Shown: positions 48,350 through 57,567 of the stretch, in pieces
How positions within the stretch are numbered: the first letter of the stretch is position 1
Layout: the number at the start of each line of letters is the position of its first letter
NCBI RefSeq assembly: GCF_004745825.1
Contig: NZ_SRLA01000008.1
Coordinates: 62,001 to 126,000, forward strand
Source of the DNA: Hymenobacter fodinae
GTDB lineage: Bacteria; Bacteroidota; Bacteroidia; Cytophagales; Hymenobacteraceae
Direction: 5' to 3'
Length of the DNA: 64,000 nucleotides
Position numbers and translations under genes: made by a program
The notes under the pieces: generated by a model
The model's input: only the letters and a program-made list of their open reading frames with translations
What the model was told of the DNA's origin: nothing
Database searches by the model: none

Positions 48350-48550
48350 ATGCAGCAACCCACGAGCCCTGAACGCCAGGAAGCCTACTACAAATGGCTC
48401 GACCAGCAGGAAAAAGAAGAAAACGAGGAACGATTCCGGCAGATCAATGAAGGGGACGACCTGGGCGAGGAAACAATTGAATCCATTCTCGGTGACCTAT
48501 ACCCCAACCGGGAACCGGATGAGGAAATCGAAATCGACGACTACGAGTAG
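48350..48550 (+). CDS. Small acidic hypothetical protein
   Basis: The product is 66 residues, very acidic (QEKEENEERF and EPDEEIEIDDYE), without membrane segment or signal. The frame is open from 48275, but MQQPTSPERQEAYYKWLDQQ at 48350 begins the part with coding character. A perfect terminator follows 31 bases after the stop. Extreme acidity would fit a DNA-mimic or antitoxin-like role, but nothing proves it. Confidence 0.5.
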   Translation: MQQPTSPERQEAYYKWLDQQEKEENEERFRQINEGDDLGEETIESILGDLYPNREPDEEIEIDDYE

Positions 48551-48581
48551 TCAGCTGGTGCCTGAGCACCACTGGCACGAA

Positions 48582-48614
48582 AAACGCCCGAGGCAAATAT
48601 GGCCTCGGGCGTTT
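48582..48614. terminator. Bidirectional terminator
   Basis: Perfect 13-base arms AAACGCCCGAGGC (48582-48594) and GCCTCGGGCGTTT (48602-48614) with a 7-base loop. Confidence 0.85.
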
Positions 48615-48633
48615 CATTGTCGTCGCGCTCCAC

Positions 48634-48780
48634 TCAGGCCTTCTGGGCCAGCTGCTGCAGGGCGTAGGTACAGTGGGACAGCTCCAGCTCGTCCGGATTT
48701 ATTTTGGCCCCGGCGGCAATGCACACCCCAATAATCTGCTTGATCATTTCCTTCTCGACGCCACGAAACGAGCGAAAGGG
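48634..48780 (-). pseudogene. C-terminal remnant of an unknown gene
   Basis: A reverse frame ending at 48634 reads FRSFRGVEKEMIKQIIGV, then CIAAGAKINPDELELSHC, and ends QQLAQKA. It has strong coding character but no start codon; it loses sense at about 48785, where an opposite-strand remnant begins. It appears to be the tail of a small conserved protein cut by a rearrangement. Family not recognised. Confidence 0.4.
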
Positions 48781-48794
48781 GTTCAAAAAACAAC

Positions 48795-49067
48795 GTGACC
48801 GTGGTGGAACCGCGGGTTAACAAAGCGTTCGAAGCCAACAACAGACTGACCACCGCGCGGGATGCTTCCGTGCCGGCCAGCCATCTGAACCTGAAGCTGC
48901 AGGAACTCTACGTGGTGCAGGAATTCCAGGAGAAAGTGCAGGGGAAGATTCAGAAGCAGATGCGCGAGAAGGAACTCGCGTAGCGGGAACAGGACGAAGC
49001 CCGCCTGAATGCCGTGAAAGAGGAGCGCCACTATGTGGAGGCCCTTCGCAAAGCCCAAAAAGTGTGA
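48795..49067 (+). pseudogene. DUF4041-like remnant with in-frame stop
   Basis: The forward frame holds LQELYVVQEFQEKVQGKIQK, QMREKELA, an in-frame TAG at 48981-48983, then REQDEARLNAVKEERHYVEA to a TGA at 49065. This Glu/Gln/Lys-rich coiled coil resembles the middle of DUF4041 (T5orf172-type) proteins. Both the N-terminus and the catalytic end are missing, so it is a decayed fragment. A short downstream piece (LGALAAVGLLVYLSKKD, from about 49105) may be another remnant. Confidence 0.5.
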
Positions 49068-49315
49068 AGCTCTACCAGAAACCTTAAACAGCTTTCAAAC
49101 TAGGCGCTCTTGCAGCCGTGGGGCTGCTGGTTTACCTAAGTAAGAAGGACGATAAGCAAGCCGGAGAGCCAGCGTCCGTGCGTGCACTTTCGCGTCAAAC
49201 TGGGTAGTTGGATAGCTTATAGCCTGCCAGCAGGTGCAGGTAGCCTAGGCGTGTATCTGGGTAAGTGAACACGACAGAGCGGCCAGCACGGTGCTGGAGA
49301 GGCGCTATGCAAACG

Positions 49316-49360
49316 AAAGCCCCTCGCGTCACTTCCTGAGGATAGCGGGCGAGGGGCTTT
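49316..49360. terminator. Hairpin terminator
   Basis: Perfect 12-base arms AAAGCCCCTCGC (49316-49327) and GCGAGGGGCTTT (49349-49360). It lies downstream of the small reverse gene at 49433-49561 and could end that transcript. Confidence 0.65.
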
Positions 49361-49432
49361 ACCATAGCGCATTCTGTTATGGGGCGTTGAGACCTCGACA
49401 AGGCGACTTACTGTAAGTCGCAGGTAGGCCTA

Positions 49433-49561
49433 CTAGTCGCCTTTCTTATGCTTATGCGGTTTCAGATCGGGGTGTTTCGGTCTGTTTTCTTCCGTCACCC
49501 GTCTTCTTCTGTCCGGAGTACCATCTTCTTTATTAGGCTTAGGGCCGGGTTTGATAGCCAT
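49433..49561 (-). CDS. Small basic protein
   Basis: The product is 42 residues starting MAIKPGPKPNKEDGTPDRRR and ending KPHKHKKGD. It is very rich in Lys, Arg, Pro and His, with no hydrophobic core, so it is probably disordered or nucleic-acid binding. Coherent composition, a clean ATG and a terminator 70 bases downstream support it. Function unknown. Confidence 0.45.
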   Translation of the reverse strand: MAIKPGPKPNKEDGTPDRRRRVTEENRPKHPDLKPHKHKKGD

Positions 49562-49879
49562 GGTAATAGGTAGTGGTTAAGGGTAAAACATGTATCTACG
49601 TGTTGAAATATACACGCTTATCGGATAAGAGGAAACGATCGTCCAGCCTTTTAATAGCCTTTATTTCCTGCCGGACAGCAAACTGAGTAATTATAGCGAC
49701 TGCCCAGTTGCCCGGAGCGCGGAAACGTGTGCTATTAGTAAAACTATCACGCCGCAATAGCATTGTATTCAGCTCGTATAGGTACGTTAGCCCGGTGTAA
49801 GATCACTGAGAGTGATCAAAGAAGGCTGATAAGCCTCTGACACACGTGGTAGTTTAACTTTCTCTTTTACTTACCCTAC
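49562..49879. other. Gene-free stretch
   Basis: These 318 bases lie between divergent genes and should carry promoters for both, but no exact TAnnTTTG with a spaced TTG was found. No repeats noted. Confidence 0.35.
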
Positions 49880-50788
49880 ATGAAAGTATCTGAAGTGTCG
49901 TCCGAATCACTTGTAACCATGGGATTGTTCGCCCTCTACGCGGCCGGTTACCTGATTGTGAATATGTACCTAGCGACTCACAATCTGACAGAAGCAAGTT
50001 GGTTGAGCTTTAACTATATCAAAGCGGGCATCAGCTTCTTAGGCTTTACGCTACCTCCCGTACTAATAGCCTACTATACCACGCACGATCAAGAGCAGGT
50101 ACCCATACCTATAGTGGATGCTGCGTTTGCTGTACTGGGAGCTCTTGGGTATGGATGCGTTGCGTTCACCATAACGGGGAGCTTCTCGGCAACGGCTGAA
50201 TCGGTTGCGCCCATAAAAGTAGTGATCATAGCCGTCGCATTTGTTGCAGCCAGTACATTCTTATTTGCGGCGCTTAAACCGGCTGCAGGCACTCCTAATT
50301 GGGGCAAAAAGCATGGACTGCCGTGGTTCTACCTACTAGTGGCTGTTGTAATAATATGGGTAGGCGTATATGGCATAAGCTTACTCATCCTGTACTTCAT
50401 CTCCAGTGGAGTGGTCTGCCAAGTAATAGTTCGGCAGATGCGCCGGATTAGGGAAAAACCTTCGCTCCAGCGAGCAGTGTGGGCTGCTATAGCAGGCATT
50501 ACTTTTCTCCTAGTAGCGTGCGTGTTATACGGAGTGCTCTTCTATCGCTGGATGCCGTTGCAGTTGGGCGGTGGGCGGCCCTACTTCACCCGCTTTTACC
50601 TGCAGGCAGAAGCGCTTGACAAGCTGGTAAAAAGTGGGGCTATTACATCCCCAGCTGTGCTGCAGGCACCTGTCGAGGTGGTGTACATCTCGGAAAAAAA
50701 TTACTACGTGCTGCTTAATGGCAATGCGGTTGCCTTACCCATCGAGAGCATAACTGGATACGCAGGATCCGGCACCCAAAATCTCTGA
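49880..50788 (+). CDS. Hypothetical multi-pass membrane protein
   Basis: The product is 302 residues with about six hydrophobic segments in the first 225 residues (LFALYAAGYLIVNMYL, AGISFLGFTLPPVLIAYY, AAFAVLGALGYGCVAF, VVIIAVAFVAASTFLF, WFYLLVAVVIIWVGVYG, AAIAGITFLLVACVLYGVLF). A soluble C-terminal domain (GGGRPYFTRFYLQAEALDKL, then VEVVYISEKNYYVLLNGNAV) follows. No family recognised. A 52-residue reading frame follows 12 bases after the stop. Confidence 0.6.
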   Translation: MKVSEVSSESLVTMGLFALYAAGYLIVNMYLATHNLTEASWLSFNYIKAGISFLGFTLPPVLIAYYTTHDQEQVPIPIVDAAFAVLGALGYGCVAFTITGSFSATAESVAPIKVVIIAVAFVAASTFLFAALKPAAGTPNWGKKHGLPWFYLLVAVVIIWVGVYGISLLILYFISSGVVCQVIVRQMRRIREKPSLQRAVWAAIAGITFLLVACVLYGVLFYRWMPLQLGGGRPYFTRFYLQAEALDKLVKSGAITSPAVLQAPVEVVYISEKNYYVLLNGNAVALPIESITGYAGSGTQNL

Positions 50789-50800
50789 CCAAATTGCTTG

Positions 50801-50959
50801 ATGTCGCAAAAGCAAGCAGTTAAGGCAGTGGTTCAGAAAATTAAATGTTACGACACCTACCTGGTGCGCATTGAATCCTTCCCATTAAGCCTTGCATTTG
50901 TCCTTACGGGCAACTCAACAATTACACTTACATCGCGGTCTGGCAAGCTTGCACAGTAA
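50801..50959 (+). CDS. Possible small protein after the membrane protein
   Basis: The product would be 52 residues: MSQKQAVKAVVQKIKCYDTY, then a beta-like segment LVRIESFPLSLAFVLTGNST and TLTSRSGKLAQ. It lies 12 bases downstream of the membrane protein gene in the same direction. Composition is coherent but nothing is recognised; it may be a chance frame. Confidence 0.35.
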   Translation: MSQKQAVKAVVQKIKCYDTYLVRIESFPLSLAFVLTGNSTITLTSRSGKLAQ

Positions 50960-51199
50960 CGCGCACTCCGGCTCCAGCCGGTATTGACGAGTTGGTCAAT
51001 ATCAGTTAGAGCATAGCTTTTCGTGAGTTTGGTCTGCCTGCGTCGGATTTGTTCCGACGCTCTGCATATTGTTTTGAAAAACCGAGCCACTACTGGTTCG
51101 CTTCTCCAGTTTTGTGACCGGCGCCTTCTTACCAAGCAGTGCATGTAGAGCAAGGTAGCGTAATGGGTATAAGGTGCTCCAATTTTCCTCCAGAATTGA

Positions 51200-52594
51200 G
51201 TGTGTGTTTTGCTGCCTCACTCAATTCCTGTGCTTTTGCCTACCCGCTCACCTCATTGCCCGCTTTTCTGCTGCCTGTGTATACTGGTGGCGGTGCTGCT
51301 ATCTGCAGGAGCCAGCCGGGCGCAGCGTTCTAGTGCAAGCAGGCCCGCGCTTACCTCGCTACTCGCTGCCCCACATAATTTACCCACCAGTCCGCGCCGA
51401 CTAGCTGATTTCGTGGCTGTGGCACAGCAGAACAGCCCCCAACTGATTGAGCTGGCCAACCAAGTCAGCCAGAACCGCCTCGACAGCCTGCGCCGCAAGG
51501 CCCAGAATGGCATTCTGATAAACGGTACCGGGGCCGCGGTGCTGTACCCCAGCATCCGCAACCGCCAGGGCGAGGCCGTGCTGGGCTACGACCAGGCCAT
51601 CACCAACGGCGGCAACTACGCGGTTGTGGGCCAAGTGAGCAAACCGGTCTTCAACCGGGCATTGCTAGCCAACGATTATCGTATTCTGGGCAACCAGGGA
51701 CAGGTGCTGCGCAACAACCGGCAACTAAGCGCCCTGGATTTGCGCCGCACGGTTACGGACCAGTTTCTGACGGCCTATGCCGCCCAATTGCAGCTAGACT
51801 TTGCCCGGGGCCTGCTCACCCAGTTGCGCCAGCAGGACCGCCAGCTGCGCCAGCTGGTGGAAGCTGGCATATTCAAGCAAACGCAGTACCTAAGCTTTTA
51901 TTTGTCGGTGCGCACGCAGGAAGTAACGGTGGATCAGAATCGCCTGGCGTATCGCCGCGAGCTGGGTACGTTGCGGGCGTTAGCCGGAGTAGCCGACACG
52001 GCCCTAGTCGCGCTGGAAATACCGACCCCACCTACCCGCCGGCCCCTGGCCGGGCTGTTGGCTCCCGCTCAGCGCCAGTACACGCTGGATAGCCTCCGGA
52101 ATCTGTTCGACCGGCGGGCCGTGGATACTTACTACTTGCCGCGGGTGAGCGTGGTGGCGGATGCCGGTTTGCAGTCCACCTCTTATCTGCCGCGGGCGCT
52201 GAGCCATAGCTTCGGAGCCAGTGGCGGGCTGCTGCTTTCCATTCCGGTTTACGATGGCCACCAGCGCCAGCTGCAATACCAGCGCATCGCCCTGAGCGAG
52301 CAAAGCCGGCGGGGCTACCGGCAATTCATCACGGTGCAGCGCCGCCAGCAGTACGAGCAGCTGGAAGGACAGATTCGGGCCGCCGATGCGCTGCTGGTGC
52401 GCATTCGCGAGCAGCTGCGCATTGCCCAGACGCTGGTGGGAGCCACGCGCCAGCAGCTGGCCACGGGCGACGTGGTCATTCTCGATTACCTCAACGTCGT
52501 GACCAGCTACCGCACGCTCCAGTTCAGTTTGTCTCAGGCGGAAACGGACCGGTTGCGCAGCCTGTACGCCCTCGACTTTCTAGCTGAGCAATAG
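51200..52594 (+). CDS. TolC-family outer-membrane efflux protein
   Basis: The product is 464 residues. A signal-like segment (CILVAVLLSAGASRAQ) is followed by RRLADFVAVAQQNSPQLIELANQVSQ-type helices, the conserved beta-strand part PVFNRALLANDYRIL and a second helical repeat ending LNVVTSYRTLQFSLSQAE. The start is GTG at 51200, as no ATG precedes the signal peptide. It is the first gene of a TolC-adaptor-RND operon; the adaptor starts 11 bases after the stop. No metal-binding motif is seen. Confidence 0.8.
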   Translation: MCVLLPHSIPVLLPTRSPHCPLFCCLCILVAVLLSAGASRAQRSSASRPALTSLLAAPHNLPTSPRRLADFVAVAQQNSPQLIELANQVSQNRLDSLRRKAQNGILINGTGAAVLYPSIRNRQGEAVLGYDQAITNGGNYAVVGQVSKPVFNRALLANDYRILGNQGQVLRNNRQLSALDLRRTVTDQFLTAYAAQLQLDFARGLLTQLRQQDRQLRQLVEAGIFKQTQYLSFYLSVRTQEVTVDQNRLAYRRELGTLRALAGVADTALVALEIPTPPTRRPLAGLLAPAQRQYTLDSLRNLFDRRAVDTYYLPRVSVVADAGLQSTSYLPRALSHSFGASGGLLLSIPVYDGHQRQLQYQRIALSEQSRRGYRQFITVQRRQQYEQLEGQIRAADALLVRIREQLRIAQTLVGATRQQLATGDVVILDYLNVVTSYRTLQFSLSQAETDRLRSLYALDFLAEQ

Positions 52595-52605
52595 CCCGTT
52601 TTTAT

Positions 52606-53547
52606 ATGCCTGTATACTCCCTGCGTTTTCTTCTGGCTATCGGAGCCCCTCTGCTGCTGACTGCCTGTCATTCCGGCGACGGAACACCAGGAGCCGTTGC
52701 CGGAACCACTAGTGCCCCCCGCGCGCTGGTAACAGTAGGGGCCGTCCGCACCGATACCCTCACCGACGTGCTGCGCCTAAGCGCGATTTCCACCTACCCG
52801 GCTAAGGATGTACTCCGAGCCACGGCCACAGGCTACGTATTATCACCTTCACCCGTGCCCGGTCAGGCCGTCAGCGCGGGCCAAACCGTGTTTCGGGTGC
52901 AAACCAAGGAGGCGCGGGTGCTGCATCTGGATCAGCTCACCGGCGACCCGCGTCTGCGCTTTTCCGGGATTCTGGCTGTGAAAACCACGCGCGCCGGCGT
53001 GCTGGCGACCGTGGACAAGCTGGCCGGCGACTACGTGCAGGACGGCGAGCAGCTAGGCGTGGTGTACGACAAAAGCCGCTTTGGCTTTGTGCTGGATGTG
53101 CCGGCGACGCAGCTGCGCTACGTACGCCCCGGCCAGCGCTGCCGCATCCTGCTGCCCGACGGCCGGGTGCTGGCGGGTCAGGTGGCCGAAGTGCTGGCCA
53201 CGGCCGACCCCACCCTGCAAACCCAGCGCTACACCGTGCGGCCCACCGGCGGAGCGGTGCCGGAACTACCCGAAAACCTGGCCGTGCAGGTGGAGCTGGA
53301 CCGCACGGCTCCCCGGCCGGTGCCCACCCTGCCCCGTGAGGCCGTGCTCACCGATGAAACCCAGACCCAGTTCTGGGTGATGCGCCTGCTTGATGACTCT
53401 ACCGCCGTGAAAGTGCCGGTGGTGCGCGGCCCCGAGCAGGACGGCCGGGTGGAAATCAGCCGCCCCCGGTTCAGTCCCCAGGACCGGATTCTGCTTACGG
53501 GCAACTACGGCCTCGACGATACGGCAGCCGTGCAGCTTAGCCGGTAG
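52606..53547 (+). CDS. RND periplasmic adaptor, lipoprotein type
   Basis: The product is 313 residues, shorter than typical adaptors. A lipobox APLLLTACHSG places Cys near residue 20. The body shows ATGYVLSPSPVPGQAVSAGQ, DKLAGDYVQDGEQLGVVYD and ILLTGNYGLDDTAAV, the lipoyl and barrel parts of membrane-fusion proteins, but the coiled-coil hairpin is very short. It joins the TolC protein upstream and the RND pump 18 bases downstream. Confidence 0.8.
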   Translation: MPVYSLRFLLAIGAPLLLTACHSGDGTPGAVAGTTSAPRALVTVGAVRTDTLTDVLRLSAISTYPAKDVLRATATGYVLSPSPVPGQAVSAGQTVFRVQTKEARVLHLDQLTGDPRLRFSGILAVKTTRAGVLATVDKLAGDYVQDGEQLGVVYDKSRFGFVLDVPATQLRYVRPGQRCRILLPDGRVLAGQVAEVLATADPTLQTQRYTVRPTGGAVPELPENLAVQVELDRTAPRPVPTLPREAVLTDETQTQFWVMRLLDDSTAVKVPVVRGPEQDGRVEISRPRFSPQDRILLTGNYGLDDTAAVQLSR

Positions 53548-53565
53548 TAATTTCTTGCTCAGCTT

Positions 53566-56500
53566 ATGGAAAATCCGGTTTTTCAGCGGTATAAAGCCCC
53601 CATTGCCGTGCTGCTGGCTTTGGTACTCGCCCTGGGTACGCTGGCGTACCGGCGCATCAACGTGGCCTTGTTTCCCGAAGTCACCTTTCCCAAGGTGAAA
53701 GTCATTGCCGACAACGGGCTGCAGCCCGTGGACCGGATGATGGTGACGGTGACCAAGCCGTTGGAAAATGCCATGAAGCAGGTGCCGGGCCTCAAGCTGC
53801 TGCGGTCCACCACCAGCCGGGGCTCCTGCGAAATCTCGGCCTTTTTCACCTGGAACGTGGACGTGGTGCAAAGCCAGCAGATTGTGGAGTCGCGCCTCAA
53901 CCAAATTCGGGGCGATTTGCCGGCGGGCACGCAAATCAGCGTCGAGCGCATGAACCCGGCTATTCTGCCGGTGATGGGCTATACGCTGGAAGGGCCGGGG
54001 CGCTCGGCGCTGGAGTTGCGCCGCTTGGCGCTGTACACCATCAAGCCGTTTCTCTCCCAGGTGGATGGCGTGTCGGCCGTGCAGGTGCAGGGCGGCCGCA
54101 CCAAGGAGTTTCAGGTGGAGTTGCTGCCCGATCAGCTAGCCGCCCTGGGGTTGACTCCGGCGACCGTCAGCGCCAGTTTAGGCCAAACCAACTTCGTGCA
54201 AAGCAACGGTTACCTGAGCGACTACCGCCGGTTATATCTGACCGTGACCGACGCTACCATCGTTACCAAGAGCGACCTGGAAAACGTGGTGCTGCGCAAC
54301 GACGGGCGCCGCATAGTGCGCCTCTCGGATGTGGCCACCGTAACGCTGGGCGAACAGCCGGAATACACCCGCGTCAACGCCAACGGCCACGAGGCGGTAT
54401 TGATTTCGGTGCTGCGTCAGCCCGACGCCAACGTGGTAAAGGTATCTGAAGGCGTGCTGGCCAAGGTGAAGGCGCTGCAGGCGGGCCTGCCCCGCGGCAT
54501 CACCCTGCAGCCCTACTACGACCAGGCGGATTTCGTGTCGGAGGTGGTCAAGTCGGTGCAGGACTCGCTCTGGATTGGGCTGGCCCTGGCCCTGGTGGTG
54601 ACGGCCCTGTTTCTGCGCTCCTGGCGGGCTTCTCTCACCATCCTGCTCACCATCCCCATTGCCCTGGCCATGACGCTGGGCGTGCTCTACTTTGGGCTGG
54701 GCTACTCCCTAAACATTATGACCCTGGGGGCCGTAGCCGCCGCCATCGGCCTCATGATTGACGACGCCGTAGTCATGGTCGAGCAGCTGCACCGGGTGGG
54801 TGAGGACCATCCGGCCGCCAGTCCGGGCGAAGTGGTGGCCCGGTCCGTGAAGCACCTGTTGCCGGCGCTGTTAGGCTCCTCCTTGAGCACCATCGTCATT
54901 TTCCTGCCCTTCGCCCTGCTGGGCGGCGTAGCCGGGGCCTACTTCAAAGTGCTAGCCACCACCATGGTCGTCGCTCTGGCCTGCTCGTTCCTGGTGGCGT
55001 GGCTGGGCTTGCCGGTACTATATCTACTACTGTCCAACTCGAAAAAAGCGGCACTTTCCAAGACTACCCAGCCCTCCCCCGTGATGGATTCTGCCCACCA
55101 CGATATTCCGTGGGTGCGGGCCGTCATCCGCCGGCCGGCCTACAGCCTGCTAGGCATCGTGGGGTTGCTGGCCACGCTGTGGATAGTTATTCCACGCCTG
55201 GCTACGGGCTTTTTGCCCGAGATGGACGAAGGGGCCATTGTGCTGGACTACAACTCGCCGCCCGGCACCAGCATCGAGGAAACCGACCGGATGCTGCGCC
55301 AGGCCGAAAAGCTGATTCTGCGCGTCCCGGAAGTGGCCAGCTATACCCGGCGCACGGGCACACAGATGGGCTTTTTCATCACCGAGCCCAACCGGGGCGA
55401 CTACCTCATCCGCCTGAAAACACCCCGGCAGCGCACGACCGAAGAAGTAATAAACGACATCCGTCGGCGCGTGGAAGCCACCCAGCCGGCCCTGACTATC
55501 GACTTTGGGCAGGTAATTGGCGATATGCTCGGCGACTTGATGAGCACTGTGCAGCCCATTGAAATTAAGATATTCGGCCCCGACGCGGCCACCCGCTACC
55601 GGCTTGCCGACCAGGTAGCCACCGTAGTGGAGCATACGCCCGGCACGGCCGACGTCTTTAATGGCATCGTGCGCATGGGGCCCGCCGTGGACGTGCGCCC
55701 CAATGCACGGCACCTCGCCCAGTTCGGGCTGACCGGCACCGACTTTCAGGCCCAGCTGCAAACCCAGCTGGCCGGCGTAATAGCCGGCAACGTGCTCGAA
55801 GGCGAGCAGCTGCTCAACATCCGCCTGCGCTACCCGCAGGCCACCCAGGCTACGCTGGCGCAGCTGCGGGCCCAGCCGGTGTTCTTGCCCAATGGCCAGC
55901 GCCGCCGCCTCGATGAGCTGGCCACGGTGCGCATCAGCGCCGGCGACGCGGAGCTGGAGCGGGAAAACCTGCAAGCCATGACGGCCGTGACGGCCCGCCT
56001 CGACGGCCGCGACCTGGGCAGTGCCATGCGCGACATCCAGCAGCAACTGGCCCAGTCAGTGCCCCTGCCGCCGGGCTACTTTATTCAGTATGGAGGTTCC
56101 TACGCCGAGCAGCAGCAGTCGTTTCAGGAGCTGCTTACGATTTTGGCCACCGCTTGCCTGCTGGTGTTTGCGGTGGCGCTGTTCCTGTTCAAAGACCTGA
56201 AAGCGGCGGGACTAATTCTGCTGGTGGCCATTCTGGGCCCGGCCGGGGGCAGTCTGGCGCTGTACTTCACCCACACCCCGCTGAACGTAGGCTCGTACAC
56301 GGGCCTAATTATGGTGGTGGGCATCATCGGGGAGAATGCCATCTTTACGCTGCAACAGTTTTTCGAGAACCGCGCCGAGGGCAACCCCGTGGCCCAGGCC
56401 ATCGGCTACGCTATTGCTGCCCGCCTGCGGCCCAAGTTGATGACGGCGCTGGCCGCCATTGCCGCCTTGCTGCCCCTGGCCCTGGGAATCGGGGCAGGCG

Positions 56501-56640
56501 CTCAACTGCACCAGCCCCTGGCCATTGCCGTTATCGGGGGTCTGCTGCTGGCCCTGCCCCTGCTCTTAGTAGTGCTGCCCAGTCTGTTACGGCTGGCATA
56601 CGAGGTAAAGCTCTATGCACCCGTAACAAAAACGAGCTAG
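53566..56640 (+). CDS. RND efflux transporter of unknown substrate
   Basis: The product is 1,024 residues with the full twelve-helix RND plan: TM1 (IAVLLALVLALGTLAY), first porter domain (VALFPEVTFPKVKVIADNG), TM2-6, second porter domain and TM7-12. TM4 has GLMIDDAVVMVEQ with the double Asp typical of HAE-type pumps rather than the metal-type DxG. In TM10 the site usually occupied by Lys in AcrB reads GIIGENAIF, so the proton relay differs. Substrates are not deducible; organic compounds are more likely than metals. Confidence 0.88.
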   Translation: MENPVFQRYKAPIAVLLALVLALGTLAYRRINVALFPEVTFPKVKVIADNGLQPVDRMMVTVTKPLENAMKQVPGLKLLRSTTSRGSCEISAFFTWNVDVVQSQQIVESRLNQIRGDLPAGTQISVERMNPAILPVMGYTLEGPGRSALELRRLALYTIKPFLSQVDGVSAVQVQGGRTKEFQVELLPDQLAALGLTPATVSASLGQTNFVQSNGYLSDYRRLYLTVTDATIVTKSDLENVVLRNDGRRIVRLSDVATVTLGEQPEYTRVNANGHEAVLISVLRQPDANVVKVSEGVLAKVKALQAGLPRGITLQPYYDQADFVSEVVKSVQDSLWIGLALALVVTALFLRSWRASLTILLTIPIALAMTLGVLYFGLGYSLNIMTLGAVAAAIGLMIDDAVVMVEQLHRVGEDHPAASPGEVVARSVKHLLPALLGSSLSTIVIFLPFALLGGVAGAYFKVLATTMVVALACSFLVAWLGLPVLYLLLSNSKKAALSKTTQPSPVMDSAHHDIPWVRAVIRRPAYSLLGIVGLLATLWIVIPRLATGFLPEMDEGAIVLDYNSPPGTSIEETDRMLRQAEKLILRVPEVASYTRRTGTQMGFFITEPNRGDYLIRLKTPRQRTTEEVINDIRRRVEATQPALTIDFGQVIGDMLGDLMSTVQPIEIKIFGPDAATRYRLADQVATVVEHTPGTADVFNGIVRMGPAVDVRPNARHLAQFGLTGTDFQAQLQTQLAGVIAGNVLEGEQLLNIRLRYPQATQATLAQLRAQPVFLPNGQRRRLDELATVRISAGDAELERENLQAMTAVTARLDGRDLGSAMRDIQQQLAQSVPLPPGYFIQYGGSYAEQQQSFQELLTILATACLLVFAVALFLFKDLKAAGLILLVAILGPAGGSLALYFTHTPLNVGSYTGLIMVVGIIGENAIFTLQQFFENRAEGNPVAQAIGYAIAARLRPKLMTALAAIAALLPLALGIGAGAQLHQPLAIAVIGGLLLALPLLLVVLPSLLRLAYEVKLYAPVTKTS

Positions 56641-56676
56641 CGCCCCAAACTGGCCAGAAGAGCTGCTGTGCAGCCC

Positions 56677-57567
56677 CTAGCCCTTCAGTAGCGTGGATGC
56701 GGTGCTCGACGCGGGAAAAGGATAACACCGACTAATGAACGCAATGTCCTGGGCAGACAGCTGGGTGTTATGCGGCGTAGGTGTGGGGGGGACGGTGAAT
56801 TCCGGGGGGAAACTATAGTGCATAATCGAAAGCGGATCATATCCCGAATTCGTGATGAGAGCCTTTTCCGCTTGTTCAAAGAAATTGGTGTCCACTTTCT
56901 GCCGATCCCATCCGTAGGCCTGAAACAGTCGGCTGTAGATCAGAGGCTTGTTCCACTGGATAGCAGCTGCCGGGCTCTGATGCTCGTGCACGCACCCCAG
57001 GCAATGGCCAAACTCGTGCAGTATCGTAGCCGGGAAAGCGTCCGGACTGGTCGTTTCGTCCGACAGATCAAAATTCATCGTGGCTTTGTTCTGATCGCGT
57101 TCCGTCAGAGCATCCGTGCCTACCAAGGACCAGGAGCCGCTGCGGGTAAAGCTAATTCTTACTTCCGCCTGCCCCTGCGCAATAAAGTCAAACGTGATGT
57201 TGGCATGAGTTTCCCACGTTTTGGCGACTGTTTCAATTTGACGGTGCACATGCGCCTCCCCACCCAGAAACCGGACTCGCAACGCTCTGCCTGGCTGCCA
57301 GAAGTGGGTGTGTAGTAGGGCCAGTTCGTGCAGGATTTCTCTGGTCTCCTTTCTTCCAATAACGGTTTCTTGGCTGATCAGCAACTCCGAGTACTCCTTG
57401 TGGCCGGCCGCTATTTCCTGCAGCAGGTACCGAGCTGGTTTGTGACCGTAAACCGGCTCGGTTTCCGCATTCATGACATTGTCGGCCCGTTCTTGTAGCG
57501 CAACGTACAGGCCGTATTCACCGCCATGGGGGCGCGTGGTACATAGGTTGAGTGGGGTATTTTTCAC
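56677..57567 (-). CDS. Astacin-like (M12A-type) zinc metalloprotease
   Basis: The product is 296 residues. The zinc-binding signature HEFGHCLGCVHEHQSP (near residue 185) fits the metzincin HExxHxxGxxHE with the Glu of astacins, and the Met-turn SIMHYSF follows near residue 245 with its Tyr. Before it lies a typical pro-catalytic beta region (ALRVRFLGGEAHVHRQIETV). No signal peptide is visible from any start, so secretion would need another route or the enzyme acts inside. It converges with the RND operon. Confidence 0.85.
   Translation of the reverse strand: MKNTPLNLCTTRPHGGEYGLYVALQERADNVMNAETEPVYGHKPARYLLQEIAAGHKEYSELLISQETVIGRKETREILHELALLHTHFWQPGRALRVRFLGGEAHVHRQIETVAKTWETHANITFDFIAQGQAEVRISFTRSGSWSLVGTDALTERDQNKATMNFDLSDETTSPDAFPATILHEFGHCLGCVHEHQSPAAAIQWNKPLIYSRLFQAYGWDRQKVDTNFFEQAEKALITNSGYDPLSIMHYSFPPEFTVPPTPTPHNTQLSAQDIAFISRCYPFPASSTASTLLKG

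Noticed and set aside
49195..49401. Reverse frame of 68 codons
   Set aside because: It contains a perfect terminator hairpin (49316-49360) and shows no recognisable protein pattern.
50857..51153. Reverse frame of 98 codons in the gap before the TolC operon
   Set aside because: Arg/Ser-rich, no motif, and it conflicts with the better forward frame at 50801-50959.
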